A stretch of 6,533 nucleotides of DNA from an uncultured Actinomycetes bacterium (GCA_903897155.1 CAIUAO010000089.1:1-6533); one strand, 5' to 3'. Counted from the stretch's first letter, positions 1 to 6,346 are shown. Notes: a model not told the origin generated them from the sequence alone. A program made the numbers and translations.

Positions 1-459
1 GATCCAAGTAATTGGCTAGGAACCGCTCAAGCTCCGACAGGCTCTCGCATTGTTCGGGATATTAAAAGTGGACTCGTTACTGTTGGTGTTTTGCCAGATC
101 CAGCAACCCAATACTTGATTAAGCGAGTTATTGGCGTTGGTGGGGATACCGTGATGTGTTGTGATGCCAAAGGCAAGTTAGTTGTCGATGGTGTTTCACT
201 CATCGAGCCCTATATCTTTGCAGGCAATGCTCCAAGTGATTCAAAATTTAGCGTCACCGTACCTAAAGGATTTATCTGGGTGATGGGCGATCACCGTGGT
301 GATAGCGCAGACTCACGTTTCCACACTGATGATGTTCACCATGGAATGGTTCCACTCGGTGATGTTGTTGGACGAGCTGAGTGGGTTGTATGGCCTTTTA
401 GTCATGCCAAGTTTTTGCCCGTTGGACATGATTTATCGAAAGTGCCTGTCAAGAAGTAA
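1..459 (+). CDS. lepB: Signal peptidase I, C-terminal part (5' end outside window)
   Basis: Type I signal peptidase (S26 family) is the membrane-bound serine protease that removes signal peptides from exported preproteins on the outer face of the cytoplasmic membrane. The frame is open from base 1, so the visible 152 residues are the C-terminal part. The N-terminal membrane anchor and the box B catalytic serine lie before the window. Box D is seen as LIKRVIGVGGD around residues 39-49 of the fragment, with K41 the expected general-base lysine. Box E is MGDHRGDSADSR at residues 95-106. Both motifs are intact. An internal TTG at 91 could be taken for a start, but homology runs through the sequence before it, so it is not the real one. 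The stop lies 3 bp before rnhB, which suggests one transcript. Identification is firm; completeness at the 5' end cannot be judged. Confidence 0.93.
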   Translation, partial: DPSNWLGTAQAPTGSRIVRDIKSGLVTVGVLPDPATQYLIKRVIGVGGDTVMCCDAKGKLVVDGVSLIEPYIFAGNAPSDSKFSVTVPKGFIWVMGDHRGDSADSRFHTDDVHHGMVPLGDVVGRAEWVVWPFSHAKFLPVGHDLSKVPVKK

Positions 460-462
460 AAA

Positions 463-1059
463 ATGATCGAAAGCAAGCTTTACGCATCTGGAATATCGCA
501 GATCGCAGGCGTTGATGAAGCAGGCAGAGGCCCGTGCGCAGGTCCACTTGTTATCGCCGCAACAATTCTTCGTGATCCCAATTCGCCAGCACTTTCACGG
601 GTCAAAGACTCTAAAGCGCTGAGTGAAAAAGTGCGTGAGGAGTTATTTGATGTTGTGAAATCAGAGTCGATTGCTTATTCCATCATTGAAATTTCACCTG
701 AGGAGATCGACCGCGTTGGTTTACATAAATCAAATCTTGAGGGAATGCGCAGAGCTATTAATGCATTAGAAGTCACGCCAGATTATGTATTAACTGATGG
801 ATATTCCATCGATGGCCTAGCAATTCCAAATTTGGCGGTGTGGAAGGGCGATCAAGTTGCCCTCTCCATCAGCGCTGCATCTATCTTGGCAAAGGTATAT
901 CGAGATCGGATCATGATTGCTTATGAAGATACATATCCTGGGTATGGCTTTGCAGGTCACAAGGGCTATATAACTGCTGCTCATACGGCAGCACTTAATA
1001 CTTTAGGAGTATGTCCAATACACCGTAAATCATTTTCAAATATCGCTGCCCTTCTTTAA
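463..1059 (+). CDS. rnhB: Ribonuclease HII
   Basis: Cytoplasmic type 2 RNase H. It cleaves the RNA strand of RNA-DNA hybrids and starts removal of single ribonucleotides misincorporated into DNA. The 198 residues are close to the normal family length. The signature GVDEAGRGPCAGP spans residues 16-28 and supplies catalytic D18 and E19 and the GRG substrate-reading loop. A DSKALS motif follows at 49-54. The other metal-binding acidic residues are D112 (in LTDG) and D130 (in KGD, before SISAASILAKVYRD at 135-148). All four catalytic acids are present. The ATG follows the lepB stop by 3 bp with only a weak purine run (AAGAAG) upstream, consistent with translational coupling to lepB. The lepB-rnhB pairing is the usual actinobacterial order. 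No T-tract terminator is seen after the stop. Confidence 0.97.
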   Translation: MIESKLYASGISQIAGVDEAGRGPCAGPLVIAATILRDPNSPALSRVKDSKALSEKVREELFDVVKSESIAYSIIEISPEEIDRVGLHKSNLEGMRRAINALEVTPDYVLTDGYSIDGLAIPNLAVWKGDQVALSISAASILAKVYRDRIMIAYEDTYPGYGFAGHKGYITAAHTAALNTLGVCPIHRKSFSNIAALL

Positions 1060-1081
1060 CCACAGACAGTATTTATCCACA
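1056..1081 (+). promoter_or_regulatory. Tandem DnaA-box pair in the rnhB-dprA spacer
   Basis: TTATCCACA at 1073-1081 matches the classical DnaA box perfectly. TTAACCACA at 1056-1064 matches it at 8 of 9 positions and overlaps the rnhB stop codon. The two are in the same orientation, 17 bp apart start to start, and share the direct repeat CCACAGA (1060-1066 and 1077-1083). The match to the consensus is direct observation. DnaA binding, and any role in controlling dprA or titrating DnaA, is inference. A chance match of one 9-mer is possible, but a second near-match in the same short spacer makes the site more credible. Confidence 0.45.
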
Positions 1082-1090
1082 GAATATTCT
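1081..1090. repeat. Perfect 10-bp palindrome beside the DnaA box
   Basis: AGAATATTCT is perfectly self-complementary and shares its first base with the end of the perfect DnaA box. It lies about 45 bp before the preferred dprA start, where a dimeric repressor could bind. No known operator consensus is recognised, and an AT-rich 10-bp palindrome can easily arise by chance. Confidence 0.25.
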
Positions 1091-1120
1091 TTCCTACATT
1101 AGGTGGGCGTCTTATTTAAT

Positions 1121-1126
1121 TAGTGT
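1121..1126 (+). promoter_or_regulatory. dprA: Weak candidate -10 element for dprA
   Basis: TAGTGT fits the TAnnnT form seen before other genes here and lies 8 bp before the ATG at 1135. The better-supported sites have a 6-bp gap. TATTTA at 1113-1118 is an alternative -10. No convincing -35 hexamer is seen. The choice matters because a start point near 1133 would exclude the GTG at 1123 as the translation start. Confidence 0.2.
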
Positions 1127-1134
1127 TTCTCTTC

Positions 1135-2010
1135 ATGAATGATGAAGAACGCGCATATGCCATATTGCTTGGCCTTTTTGAGGGAGGTTCTCGTTATTGG
1201 AGCCAAGAGTTAGTGCGACTAGGAGCAGAGCTCTTAGTTGATCGTATTAGTTCTGGCGCTTATTCAGATATTTCACAAGCCCCCATGAGCCTTACTCAAA
1301 GATTTGAGAGTTTAAATATCACCGAGATCGAAAGTCAGATATGTGCAAGTGGGGCAGTACTCATAACACCGAAGAGCTCTAATTGGCCAACAATGCTTAA
1401 TGATCTTTATGTTCCCCCCATGTCTTTAATAGTTAAAGGCAATATTGATGTGCTTGGAAAACTTGAGCAATCTATTTCAATTGTTGGAACGCGCAAGCCA
1501 TCTAGTTATGGCATGGGCATTTCAACAGAGTTCGCAGCAGGTATGAGCGCAAAGGGCTGGGTCATTGTTAGCGGAGGCGCAATAGGAATTGATGCATGTG
1601 CCCATAGGGGGGCGTTGAGTGCATCAGGGTCCACAATCGCCGTTCTTGGTTCTGGAGTGAGTTCTTTGTACCCAAGTACACATTTAAAACTATTTAGAGA
1701 GATACAAGTGAATGGTTTGCTCATCTCAGAAGTTCTCCCACATACCAAAGCATCATCGCCTAGATTTCTTATTCGAAATCGCCTCATTGCAGCTCTATCG
1801 AAGGGGACCCTTGTTGTTGAGGCAGCAGTTCGCAGTGGCTCGCTTCGGACTGCAAGAGATGCAGCAGAAATCCTTCGACTAGTTATGGCAATACCTGGAG
1901 AGATAACCTCATCAACCAGTGATGGTTGTCATCGATTGATCGCTGATCACACGGCAGAGTTAGTGACATCAGTTGATGATCTGATGGAGTTGGTAGGACC
2001 ACTTAGCTAA
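1135..2010 (+). CDS. dprA: DNA-processing protein DprA (Smf), short form
   Basis: DprA binds incoming single-stranded DNA in the cytoplasm and loads RecA onto it during natural transformation. It is also widely kept in bacteria not known to be competent. Numbering from the ATG at 1135 (291 aa), an N-terminal helical region of about 75 residues is followed by the Rossmann-like DprA core. Motifs are GTRKP (118-122), SGGAIGID (146-153), VLGSGVSSLYP (170-180), FLIRNRLIAALS (211-222) and VEAAVRSGSLRTA (228-240), then IPG and SDGCHRLI near the end. The protein stops soon after the core, so the C-terminal winged-helix domain found in many DprA proteins appears absent. A GTG at 1123 would add four residues (V/M-F-L-F). 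ATG 1135 is preferred because the family's acidic N-terminus (NDEERA) starts there; neither start has a good Shine-Dalgarno. The era start follows the stop by 18 bp. Confidence 0.93.
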   Translation: MNDEERAYAILLGLFEGGSRYWSQELVRLGAELLVDRISSGAYSDISQAPMSLTQRFESLNITEIESQICASGAVLITPKSSNWPTMLNDLYVPPMSLIVKGNIDVLGKLEQSISIVGTRKPSSYGMGISTEFAAGMSAKGWVIVSGGAIGIDACAHRGALSASGSTIAVLGSGVSSLYPSTHLKLFREIQVNGLLISEVLPHTKASSPRFLIRNRLIAALSKGTLVVEAAVRSGSLRTARDAAEILRLVMAIPGEITSSTSDGCHRLIADHTAELVTSVDDLMELVGPLS

Positions 2011-2016
2011 AAGTGG

Positions 2017-2022
2017 GACACT
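2017..2022 (+). promoter_or_regulatory. era: Very weak candidate -10 element before era
   Basis: GACACT keeps the two most conserved -10 bases (A at position 2, T at position 6) and ends exactly 6 bp before the era ATG, the same geometry as the three better sites in this window. The first base is wrong and no -35 is seen. Read-through from dprA is the simpler explanation. Confidence 0.15.
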
Positions 2023-2028
2023 ACTGCT

Positions 2029-2937
2029 ATGACTTCAGAGCACCGCGCAGGTTTCGTTGCGGTTATTGGACGTCCAAATGTTGGTAAATCAACTCTAGTC
2101 AATGCTTTGGTAGGTAAGAAGATCGTTATTACTTCTGCACATCCTAATACAACTCGCAATCCGATTCGCGGGATTATCTCTAGGCCAGATTTCCAAATCA
2201 TTTTGGTAGACACCCCAGGTATACATAAACCAAAGACATTGCTTGGAACTCGCCTGAACGCAATGGTGAGCGAGAACTTGGAATCCGTCGATGTAGCACT
2301 TTTATGCCTACCGGCTGATGAAGCCATTGGCGCAGGGGATGAGTACATAGTCAAACAGCTTGCACATATTCGCCATCTTTATATTGCGGTAACGAAGGTA
2401 GATCGGGCAAAAAATGATGGGCTAATATCAAAACTTGCTGAAGTCTCAGAGTTCGTTGCACGTAATAAACTCAATGTTGATGAGATCGTTCCACTATCAG
2501 CAAAAAATTTAGAGCAAACTCAATTGATGATGGATTTGCTTGTGAAGGCACTCCCCATTTCTCCATCTTTATATCCAGAAGATATTGATACTGATCAAGC
2601 AGCAGAACTTCACATTACCGAGTTGATTCGTGAAGCAGCGATTGAAGATTTATATGAAGAGCTTCCTCACTCTGTGATGGTCACCATTGATGAGATGAGT
2701 AAGCGCGAGGGAAAGAACTTTTTTGATATTCATGCAACTATCCATGTTGAAAGAGATAGCCAGAAGTCAATCATTATTGGACCACAAGGCTCACGTCTTA
2801 AAGATATTGGGATACGAGCAAGGGCAGGTATCGAAACTTTCTTAGATGCAAAGTCATATTTGGGGTTGCATGTGAAAGTGAGCAAAGAATGGCAAAGAGA
2901 CCCTAAAGCTTTAGCGCGCTTAGGCTTTATTGAGTAA
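2029..2937 (+). CDS. era: GTPase Era
   Basis: Era is an essential GTPase that binds 16S rRNA near its 3' end and assists maturation of the 30S subunit in the cytoplasm or at the membrane. The 302 residues match the family length. The GTPase domain shows G1 GRPNVGKST (14-22), the switch I region PNTTRNPIRGI (39-49), G3 DTPG (61-64), G4 TKVD (122-125) and G5 SAK (157-159). The C-terminal KH domain carries IIIGPQGSRLKDIG (248-261). Two small departures are seen. G4 is TKxD rather than NKxD, as in other actinobacterial Era proteins as I recall them. The KH loop is GPQG, without the lysine commonly found there (as in GHKG). Era often sits with ybeY in Actinobacteria, but here it follows dprA by 18 bp, presumably on the same transcript. 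Its last 11 bp overlap the convergent transporter gene. Confidence 0.97.
   Translation: MTSEHRAGFVAVIGRPNVGKSTLVNALVGKKIVITSAHPNTTRNPIRGIISRPDFQIILVDTPGIHKPKTLLGTRLNAMVSENLESVDVALLCLPADEAIGAGDEYIVKQLAHIRHLYIAVTKVDRAKNDGLISKLAEVSEFVARNKLNVDEIVPLSAKNLEQTQLMMDLLVKALPISPSLYPEDIDTDQAAELHITELIREAAIEDLYEELPHSVMVTIDEMSKREGKNFFDIHATIHVERDSQKSIIIGPQGSRLKDIGIRARAGIETFLDAKSYLGLHVKVSKEWQRDPKALARLGFIE
2904..2929. terminator. Hairpin at the era/transporter convergent junction, possible two-way terminator
   Basis: An almost perfect inverted repeat covers the last codons of era. The arms run 2904-2914 and 2919-2929, pairing TAAAGC with GCTTTA at the base, with one T-G wobble (2910/2923), one T-T mismatch (2912/2921) and a CGCG loop. 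It lies where the two convergent genes end, so either transcript could use it. The T-run after the stem is short in both directions, which argues against strong intrinsic termination. The symmetry may partly reflect coding constraint, since it encodes the conserved Era tail (PKALARLGF). Confidence 0.3.
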
Positions 2938-3802
2938 CTGTACTTTTGCGAGTCGCATAGTAAGAACCGATAAGAACAAGTGGAAGACCAAGCCCAATAC
3001 CTAAAGTAAATTTCTCATGAAGAAATATAACTCCTAGAAGTACAGCAAATACAGTGTTTGGATATGTGACCATCGATGATCTTGCTGGGCCAAAGTCCTT
3101 CATCACTTGGAAATAGAGAACAAATGCCATTGCCGTAGGGAAAACTCCAAGAGCAATGAGTGCATAAATTGCGTTATGTGAAGGCGCTGTCGTTGGAAAT
3201 TGCACAATCGCGAATGGGAGATAAATAACTCCCGCTATGACCATCGCAATTGCGTTAATAGCAGTTCCATCAATATGAGGTATTTTTACATTTAAAGTAG
3301 CTGGGGCAATTGCGTAACACACACAGCTAAAGAGAATGAAAATGATTGCACTTAAACTCTGATTTCCTCCCAGACTTTCAATTCCTACAACTAAGACAAT
3401 ACCGATAAAGCCAACAACCATTCCTGCCAAACGCTTGGCATGCCAGACTGTTTTGTCCCCATTAAAAGCCATAACAAGACCTGCCCAAAAAGGAACAGTT
3501 GCGACCAATAGCCCAGCTAGGCCAGATGTTATTTTGCGCTCACCTGAACTAATAAAATACCAAGGGATACATATTTCAATGAGTGCGTAAGGAGCGATCC
3601 ACTTCAGCTCCTTAAGTGCGGGGATTATGGTCTTTCTGCGAATGGCTAGTGGCAGCAATATCGCACTTCCTATAACAAGTCGTCCGAATACAAGAAAGGC
3701 GGGGGTAAATTGTCCTGGAGCAACAGCTACTTTAATGAAGAGATATGGAATTCCCCACAGAAGACCAACAAGTAGAAATTTAAACCACGCTTTTTTAGAC
3801 AT
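2927..3802 (-). CDS. EamA/DMT-family membrane transporter, substrate unknown
   Basis: This is a ten-helix inner-membrane permease of the drug/metabolite transporter superfamily. Members export or import amino acids, nucleobases, sugars or other metabolites, and the sequence does not tell which. The 291 residues hold two EamA repeats, about 7-139 and 151-283. Each ends in a typical segment: SGLAGLLVATVPFWAGLVM (93-111) in the first and GPARSSMVTYP...LLGVIFLHEKF (238-264) in the second. Hydrophobic helices recur about every 25-30 residues from residue 7 to 283, and the basic ends (MSKK, ATRKS) fit a cytoplasmic N- and C-terminus. The ATG lies 24 bp after the xylB stop on the same strand. It has no Shine-Dalgarno but has a TAGCAT element 6 bp upstream, so it may be expressed both by read-through from xylB and from its own leaderless promoter. 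A link with pentose metabolism is only suggested by adjacency. Confidence 0.9.
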   Translation of the reverse strand: MSKKAWFKFLLVGLLWGIPYLFIKVAVAPGQFTPAFLVFGRLVIGSAILLPLAIRRKTIIPALKELKWIAPYALIEICIPWYFISSGERKITSGLAGLLVATVPFWAGLVMAFNGDKTVWHAKRLAGMVVGFIGIVLVVGIESLGGNQSLSAIIFILFSCVCYAIAPATLNVKIPHIDGTAINAIAMVIAGVIYLPFAIVQFPTTAPSHNAIYALIALGVFPTAMAFVLYFQVMKDFGPARSSMVTYPNTVFAVLLGVIFLHEKFTLGIGLGLPLVLIGSYYATRKSTVTQ

Positions 3803-3808
3803 TTAGCA

Positions 3809-3814
3809 ATGCTA
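3809..3814 (-). promoter_or_regulatory. Candidate -10 element for leaderless transcription of the EamA gene
   Basis: On the minus strand, TAGCAT is followed by TGCTAA and then the start ATG, a gap of exactly 6 bp. A transcript starting at the usual distance would begin at the ATG. No Shine-Dalgarno lies upstream, which agrees with leaderless translation, common in Actinobacteria. It sits within the 24-bp gap after xylB. No clear -35 hexamer is visible. Confidence 0.45.
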
Positions 3815-3826
3815 TCGTGTTATGGG

Positions 3827-5221
3827 CTACCAACCTTGTGTTCGATCACGAAGAGCGCGGTAGTGATCCATTACCTCAGGCGTTGGTTTACTTTGAATAT
3901 GTGTCACCTCGCCTAAATTCCATGTTGGTTGATCACCAAGTAGCGCCCAAGCAGCTTGTCTAGCTGCTCCATTTGCAACATACTCACCTGCAGGTGGTAC
4001 TAGTACTTCACGACCAAAGAGTGCGGATGCAATCTGACTGACAGCAGGATTTTTTGCTGCCCCACCAATCAGAAGAATACGATTCACAGCAACCCCGAGT
4101 TGAGTAAGTGAATCAACTGCGTCAACAAGGCCACAGAGCATCCCCTCAATCATTGCTCGCGCTATACATTCCGGATTTGAGTTTTCAAGTTTCATACCCC
4201 CTAAAACGCCCGTTGCATCAGGTCGGTTAGGTGTTCTTTCACCTTCAAAATAAGGCAGTAGAGATAAACCATTAGCTCCGGCAGGTGCACTTAAGGCAAG
4301 ATCAGATAGGCGATCAAAGCTGACATTTAAAATATGAGTAGCAGCATCAAGAATTCGTGCAGCATTGAGTGTGCAAACCAGTGGTAGATAAATACCTGAA
4401 ACATCGGCAAAGCCTGCTACCGCCGCAGATCCGTCGTGGGTAGGCGTAGCTGAAACTGAGAAAGCTGTACCGCTAGTACCGAGTGAAACAATCACGTCGC
4501 CAGGTTTTGCCTGTAACCCGAATGCAGCAGCAGCATTATCACCAGCTCCAGCACCGATTTTTACTCCGGAAGGTGTTTGACCACCAAACTCATTTCCTGC
4601 AACGATTCTTGGAAGAATTACATCGCGGTCACTTCCAAGCGCCTTTGCCAATATAGACCGGTCATATTGCGAAGTGACAGGATTAAAATAACCAGTTCCA
4701 GATGCTTCACTTCGATCGGTGAACAATAAATTTAAATCATTCTTCTCTTGCAACTTCCATGAGACCCAGTCATGGGGGAGGGCGATAGCAGCAATCCTTT
4801 TTGCATTCTCAGGTTCATTATCTGCAACCCAACGAACTTTGCTAGCAGTAAATGCAGCGACAAGTACTGATCCTGTCGCATCTGCTATTTTTTGATTCCC
4901 ACCCACTTCTTTATTAATTTCCTCTGCTTGCTTTGCAGAGCGAGTGTCATTCCATAAAAGTGCTGGGCGGATTACTTCTCCATCGCCATCTAATGCAACA
5001 AGACCATGTTGCTGTCCGCCGACAGAGATTGCTTCGACGTCGCTTAGTCCTCCCACATCTTTAAGAGTTTTTTGAAGAGCATCCCACCAATGACGTGGGT
5101 CAACTTCTGTCCCGTCAGGATGCGAGCCACGTGCCTCACGGATTAGATCTCCGCTCTGGGCATCTCGGATAACCACTTTCACCGATTGGGTCGATGAATC
5201 AATGCCTGCAACAAGTCTCAT
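3827..5221 (-). CDS. xylB: Xylulokinase-type FGGY carbohydrate kinase
   Basis: Predicted cytoplasmic enzyme that phosphorylates D-xylulose with ATP to xylulose-5-phosphate, the entry point into the pentose phosphate pathway. From the ATG at 5221 it has 464 residues, normal for bacterial XylB. The first FGGY domain begins with VAGIDSSTQSVK (4-15) and holds GGQQHG (68-73), WNDTRS (90-95) and SEASGTGYF (171-179). The catalytic base is D228 in GAGAGDNAAAAFG. The second domain carries SLGTSGT (246-252) and the nucleotide-site stretch GGAAKN (386-391). The QQHG and WNDTR motifs favour xylulokinase over glycerol kinase or gluconokinase, but a related ketose substrate is not excluded. A TTG at 5248 would extend the protein by nine residues with no family similarity. 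ATG 5221 is chosen because GIDSSTQ then falls at the usual distance and a TACCCT element lies 6 bp upstream. No xylose isomerase gene is in the window. Confidence 0.92.
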   Translation of the reverse strand: MRLVAGIDSSTQSVKVVIRDAQSGDLIREARGSHPDGTEVDPRHWWDALQKTLKDVGGLSDVEAISVGGQQHGLVALDGDGEVIRPALLWNDTRSAKQAEEINKEVGGNQKIADATGSVLVAAFTASKVRWVADNEPENAKRIAAIALPHDWVSWKLQEKNDLNLLFTDRSEASGTGYFNPVTSQYDRSILAKALGSDRDVILPRIVAGNEFGGQTPSGVKIGAGAGDNAAAAFGLQAKPGDVIVSLGTSGTAFSVSATPTHDGSAAVAGFADVSGIYLPLVCTLNAARILDAATHILNVSFDRLSDLALSAPAGANGLSLLPYFEGERTPNRPDATGVLGGMKLENSNPECIARAMIEGMLCGLVDAVDSLTQLGVAVNRILLIGGAAKNPAVSQIASALFGREVLVPPAGEYVANGAARQAAWALLGDQPTWNLGEVTHIQSKPTPEVMDHYRALRDRTQGW

Positions 5222-5227
5222 GCCGCA

Positions 5228-5233
5228 AGGGTA
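5228..5233 (-). promoter_or_regulatory. xylB: Candidate -10 element for leaderless transcription of xylB
   Basis: On the minus strand, TACCCT is followed by TGCGGC and then the ATG at 5221, again a gap of exactly 6 bp with no Shine-Dalgarno. TTGACC lies 9 bp upstream of the hexamer, too close to act as its -35. The site supports start 5221 over the TTG at 5248, because a transcript beginning at 5221 would not contain the TTG. Confidence 0.45.
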
Positions 5234-5310
5234 GACTGCGCAGGTCAATGCTGACTATCCAGTAAGCCTATTTTTCAGAATTACGGCCCTGTCCAGCAGG
5301 TTTAAGAAAC

Positions 5311-5315
5311 GGGAG
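5311..5315 (+). promoter_or_regulatory. pfkA: Shine-Dalgarno sequence of pfkA
   Basis: GGGAG ends 5 bp before the ATG at 5321, a good ribosome-binding site that fixes the start. It is the only clear Shine-Dalgarno in the window. The other starts have none or sit behind a closely spaced upstream gene, so pfkA should be made from a mRNA with a real 5' leader. Confidence 0.75.
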
Positions 5316-5320
5316 TAGAA

Positions 5321-6346
5321 ATGCGTTTTGGAGTACTAACAGGTGGCGGAGATTGCCCAGGCCTCAACGGAGTTATTCGCGCAATAGTGCGCAAAGGTAT
5401 CCGCGATTACGGATATGAATTCGTTGGGTTCCGTGATGGCTGGAAGGGTCCTCTTGAGGGTCTGACAATGCCACTAGACCGAAATGCAATTCGTGGGATT
5501 TTGCCACGAGGCGGAACAATCCTCGGATCATCGCGCACCAACCCGTTCAAAATTGAGGGTGGCGTAGAAAAGATTCAAGAGAATTTAAAGAAGATGGGTA
5601 TAGATGCCCTCATTGCTATTGGTGGAGAAGACACACTTGGTGTTGCTACAAAGCTTGATGCACTTGGCGTAAAAGTCATTGGTGTGCCTAAGACAATTGA
5701 TAATGACCTGAGCAACACTGACTACACATTTGGTTTTGATACATCGGTCAATATTGCAGTAGATGCAATTGACAGACTTCATACAACTGCTGGTTCACAC
5801 CATCGCGCGCTTGTTGTTGAAGTCATGGGTCGCCATGCTGGATGGATTGCTTTGCACTCAGGTATTGCAGGTGGTGCCACATGTATTTTGATCCCTGAAA
5901 TTAAATTCTCAACTGACAAAGTCGCCGCATGGGTTAATTCACGATTTGAAGATGGATTTGCGCCAATCATCGTTATTGCAGAAGGCGCCATCCCTCAAGA
6001 TGGTGATATGAAGACCAAGGATCAAACATTGGATGCTTTCGGACATGTGAAACTTTCAGGAATCGGCGATTGGCTAGCACAAGAGATCGAAGCGAAGACT
6101 GGCAAAGAAACTCGGACCGTAGTACTTGGACATATCCAGCGTGGTGGTTCACCGACCGCTTTTGACCGAGTTCTCTCAACTCGATTTGGGTTGCATGCAA
6201 TTACTGCAGCTCATGAGGGTGACTGGGGCAAGATGGTTGCACTTCACGGAACAAATATTGCTCGTGTGCCTTTAGCCTCGGCTACTGGTGAACTCAAGCT
6301 TGTTGATCCAGCGCTATATGCAGAGGCTGAGGTTTTCTTCGGATAA
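5321..6346 (+). CDS. pfkA: 6-phosphofructokinase, predicted pyrophosphate-dependent
   Basis: Cytoplasmic PfkA-family enzyme that phosphorylates fructose-6-phosphate to fructose-1,6-bisphosphate. The 341 residues match actinobacterial group III enzymes. The phosphate-donor loop GGGDCPGLN is at 8-16. The donor-specificity positions are D104 in GGEDT (101-105) and K124 in PKTIDND (123-129). In this family Gly104 with Gly124 marks ATP enzymes, while Asp104 with Lys124 marks PPi-dependent ones such as that of Amycolatopsis methanolica, so PPi use and reversibility are predicted; pfp would then be an apt symbol. D127 is the catalytic base. The sugar-phosphate site shows MGRHAGW (170-176), E222 and HIQRGGSPTAFDR (272-284). 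A GGGAG ribosome-binding site supports the start. It is divergent from xylB and lies 41 bp before the DAHP synthase gene, with no strong terminator between them. Function is firm; donor specificity is inferred from two residues. Confidence 0.95.
   Translation: MRFGVLTGGGDCPGLNGVIRAIVRKGIRDYGYEFVGFRDGWKGPLEGLTMPLDRNAIRGILPRGGTILGSSRTNPFKIEGGVEKIQENLKKMGIDALIAIGGEDTLGVATKLDALGVKVIGVPKTIDNDLSNTDYTFGFDTSVNIAVDAIDRLHTTAGSHHRALVVEVMGRHAGWIALHSGIAGGATCILIPEIKFSTDKVAAWVNSRFEDGFAPIIVIAEGAIPQDGDMKTKDQTLDAFGHVKLSGIGDWLAQEIEAKTGKETRTVVLGHIQRGGSPTAFDRVLSTRFGLHAITAAHEGDWGKMVALHGTNIARVPLASATGELKLVDPALYAEAEVFFG

Larger units (their letters stand above)
5222..5320. other. Divergent xylB/pfkA intergenic region
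   Basis: This 99-bp spacer must hold promoters for both directions. For pfkA, -10 candidates are TATTTT at 5269-5274 and CAGAAT at 5276-5281. CTGACT at 5251-5256 resembles a -35, but its spacing to both is poor (12 and 19 bp), so no promoter is called with confidence. A small inverted repeat (CCTG at 5288-5291, CAGG at 5297-5300) is too weak to interpret. No known regulator site is recognised. Confidence 0.4.

Noticed and set aside
1..5. Window begins with GATCC, resembling a restriction-fragment end from cloning
   Set aside because: A GATC at an edge is frequent by chance, and lepB reads continuously from base 1 with normal sequence, so nothing can be concluded.
122..458. TTG at 91 as the true start of a short signal peptidase
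   Set aside because: A functional enzyme needs the catalytic serine and membrane anchor upstream, and the reading frame is open and family-like back to base 1.
1123..1134. GTG start for dprA at 1123
   Set aside because: It adds only four residues ahead of the family-like N-terminus; AGGTGG at 1101-1106 is 16 bp away, too far for a Shine-Dalgarno. It remains possible.
1506..1787. Minus-strand open frame of 93 codons inside dprA
   Set aside because: It lies wholly within the conserved DprA core on the opposite strand, has no recognisable motif and no ribosome-binding site; a coding shadow.
2007..2354. Minus-strand open frame of 115 codons opposite the era GTPase domain
   Set aside because: The opposite strand carries the strongly conserved G1-G3 motifs of Era. 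The frame has no family resemblance.
5222..5248. Upstream TTG start for xylB giving a nine-residue extension
   Set aside because: The extension does not resemble the family N-terminus, and the ATG at 5221 has a TACCCT element at the leaderless distance.
5585..6200. Three minus-strand open frames of 65-75 codons inside pfkA
   Set aside because: They mutually overlap, show no domain or start signals, and lie opposite the conserved phosphofructokinase catalytic region.
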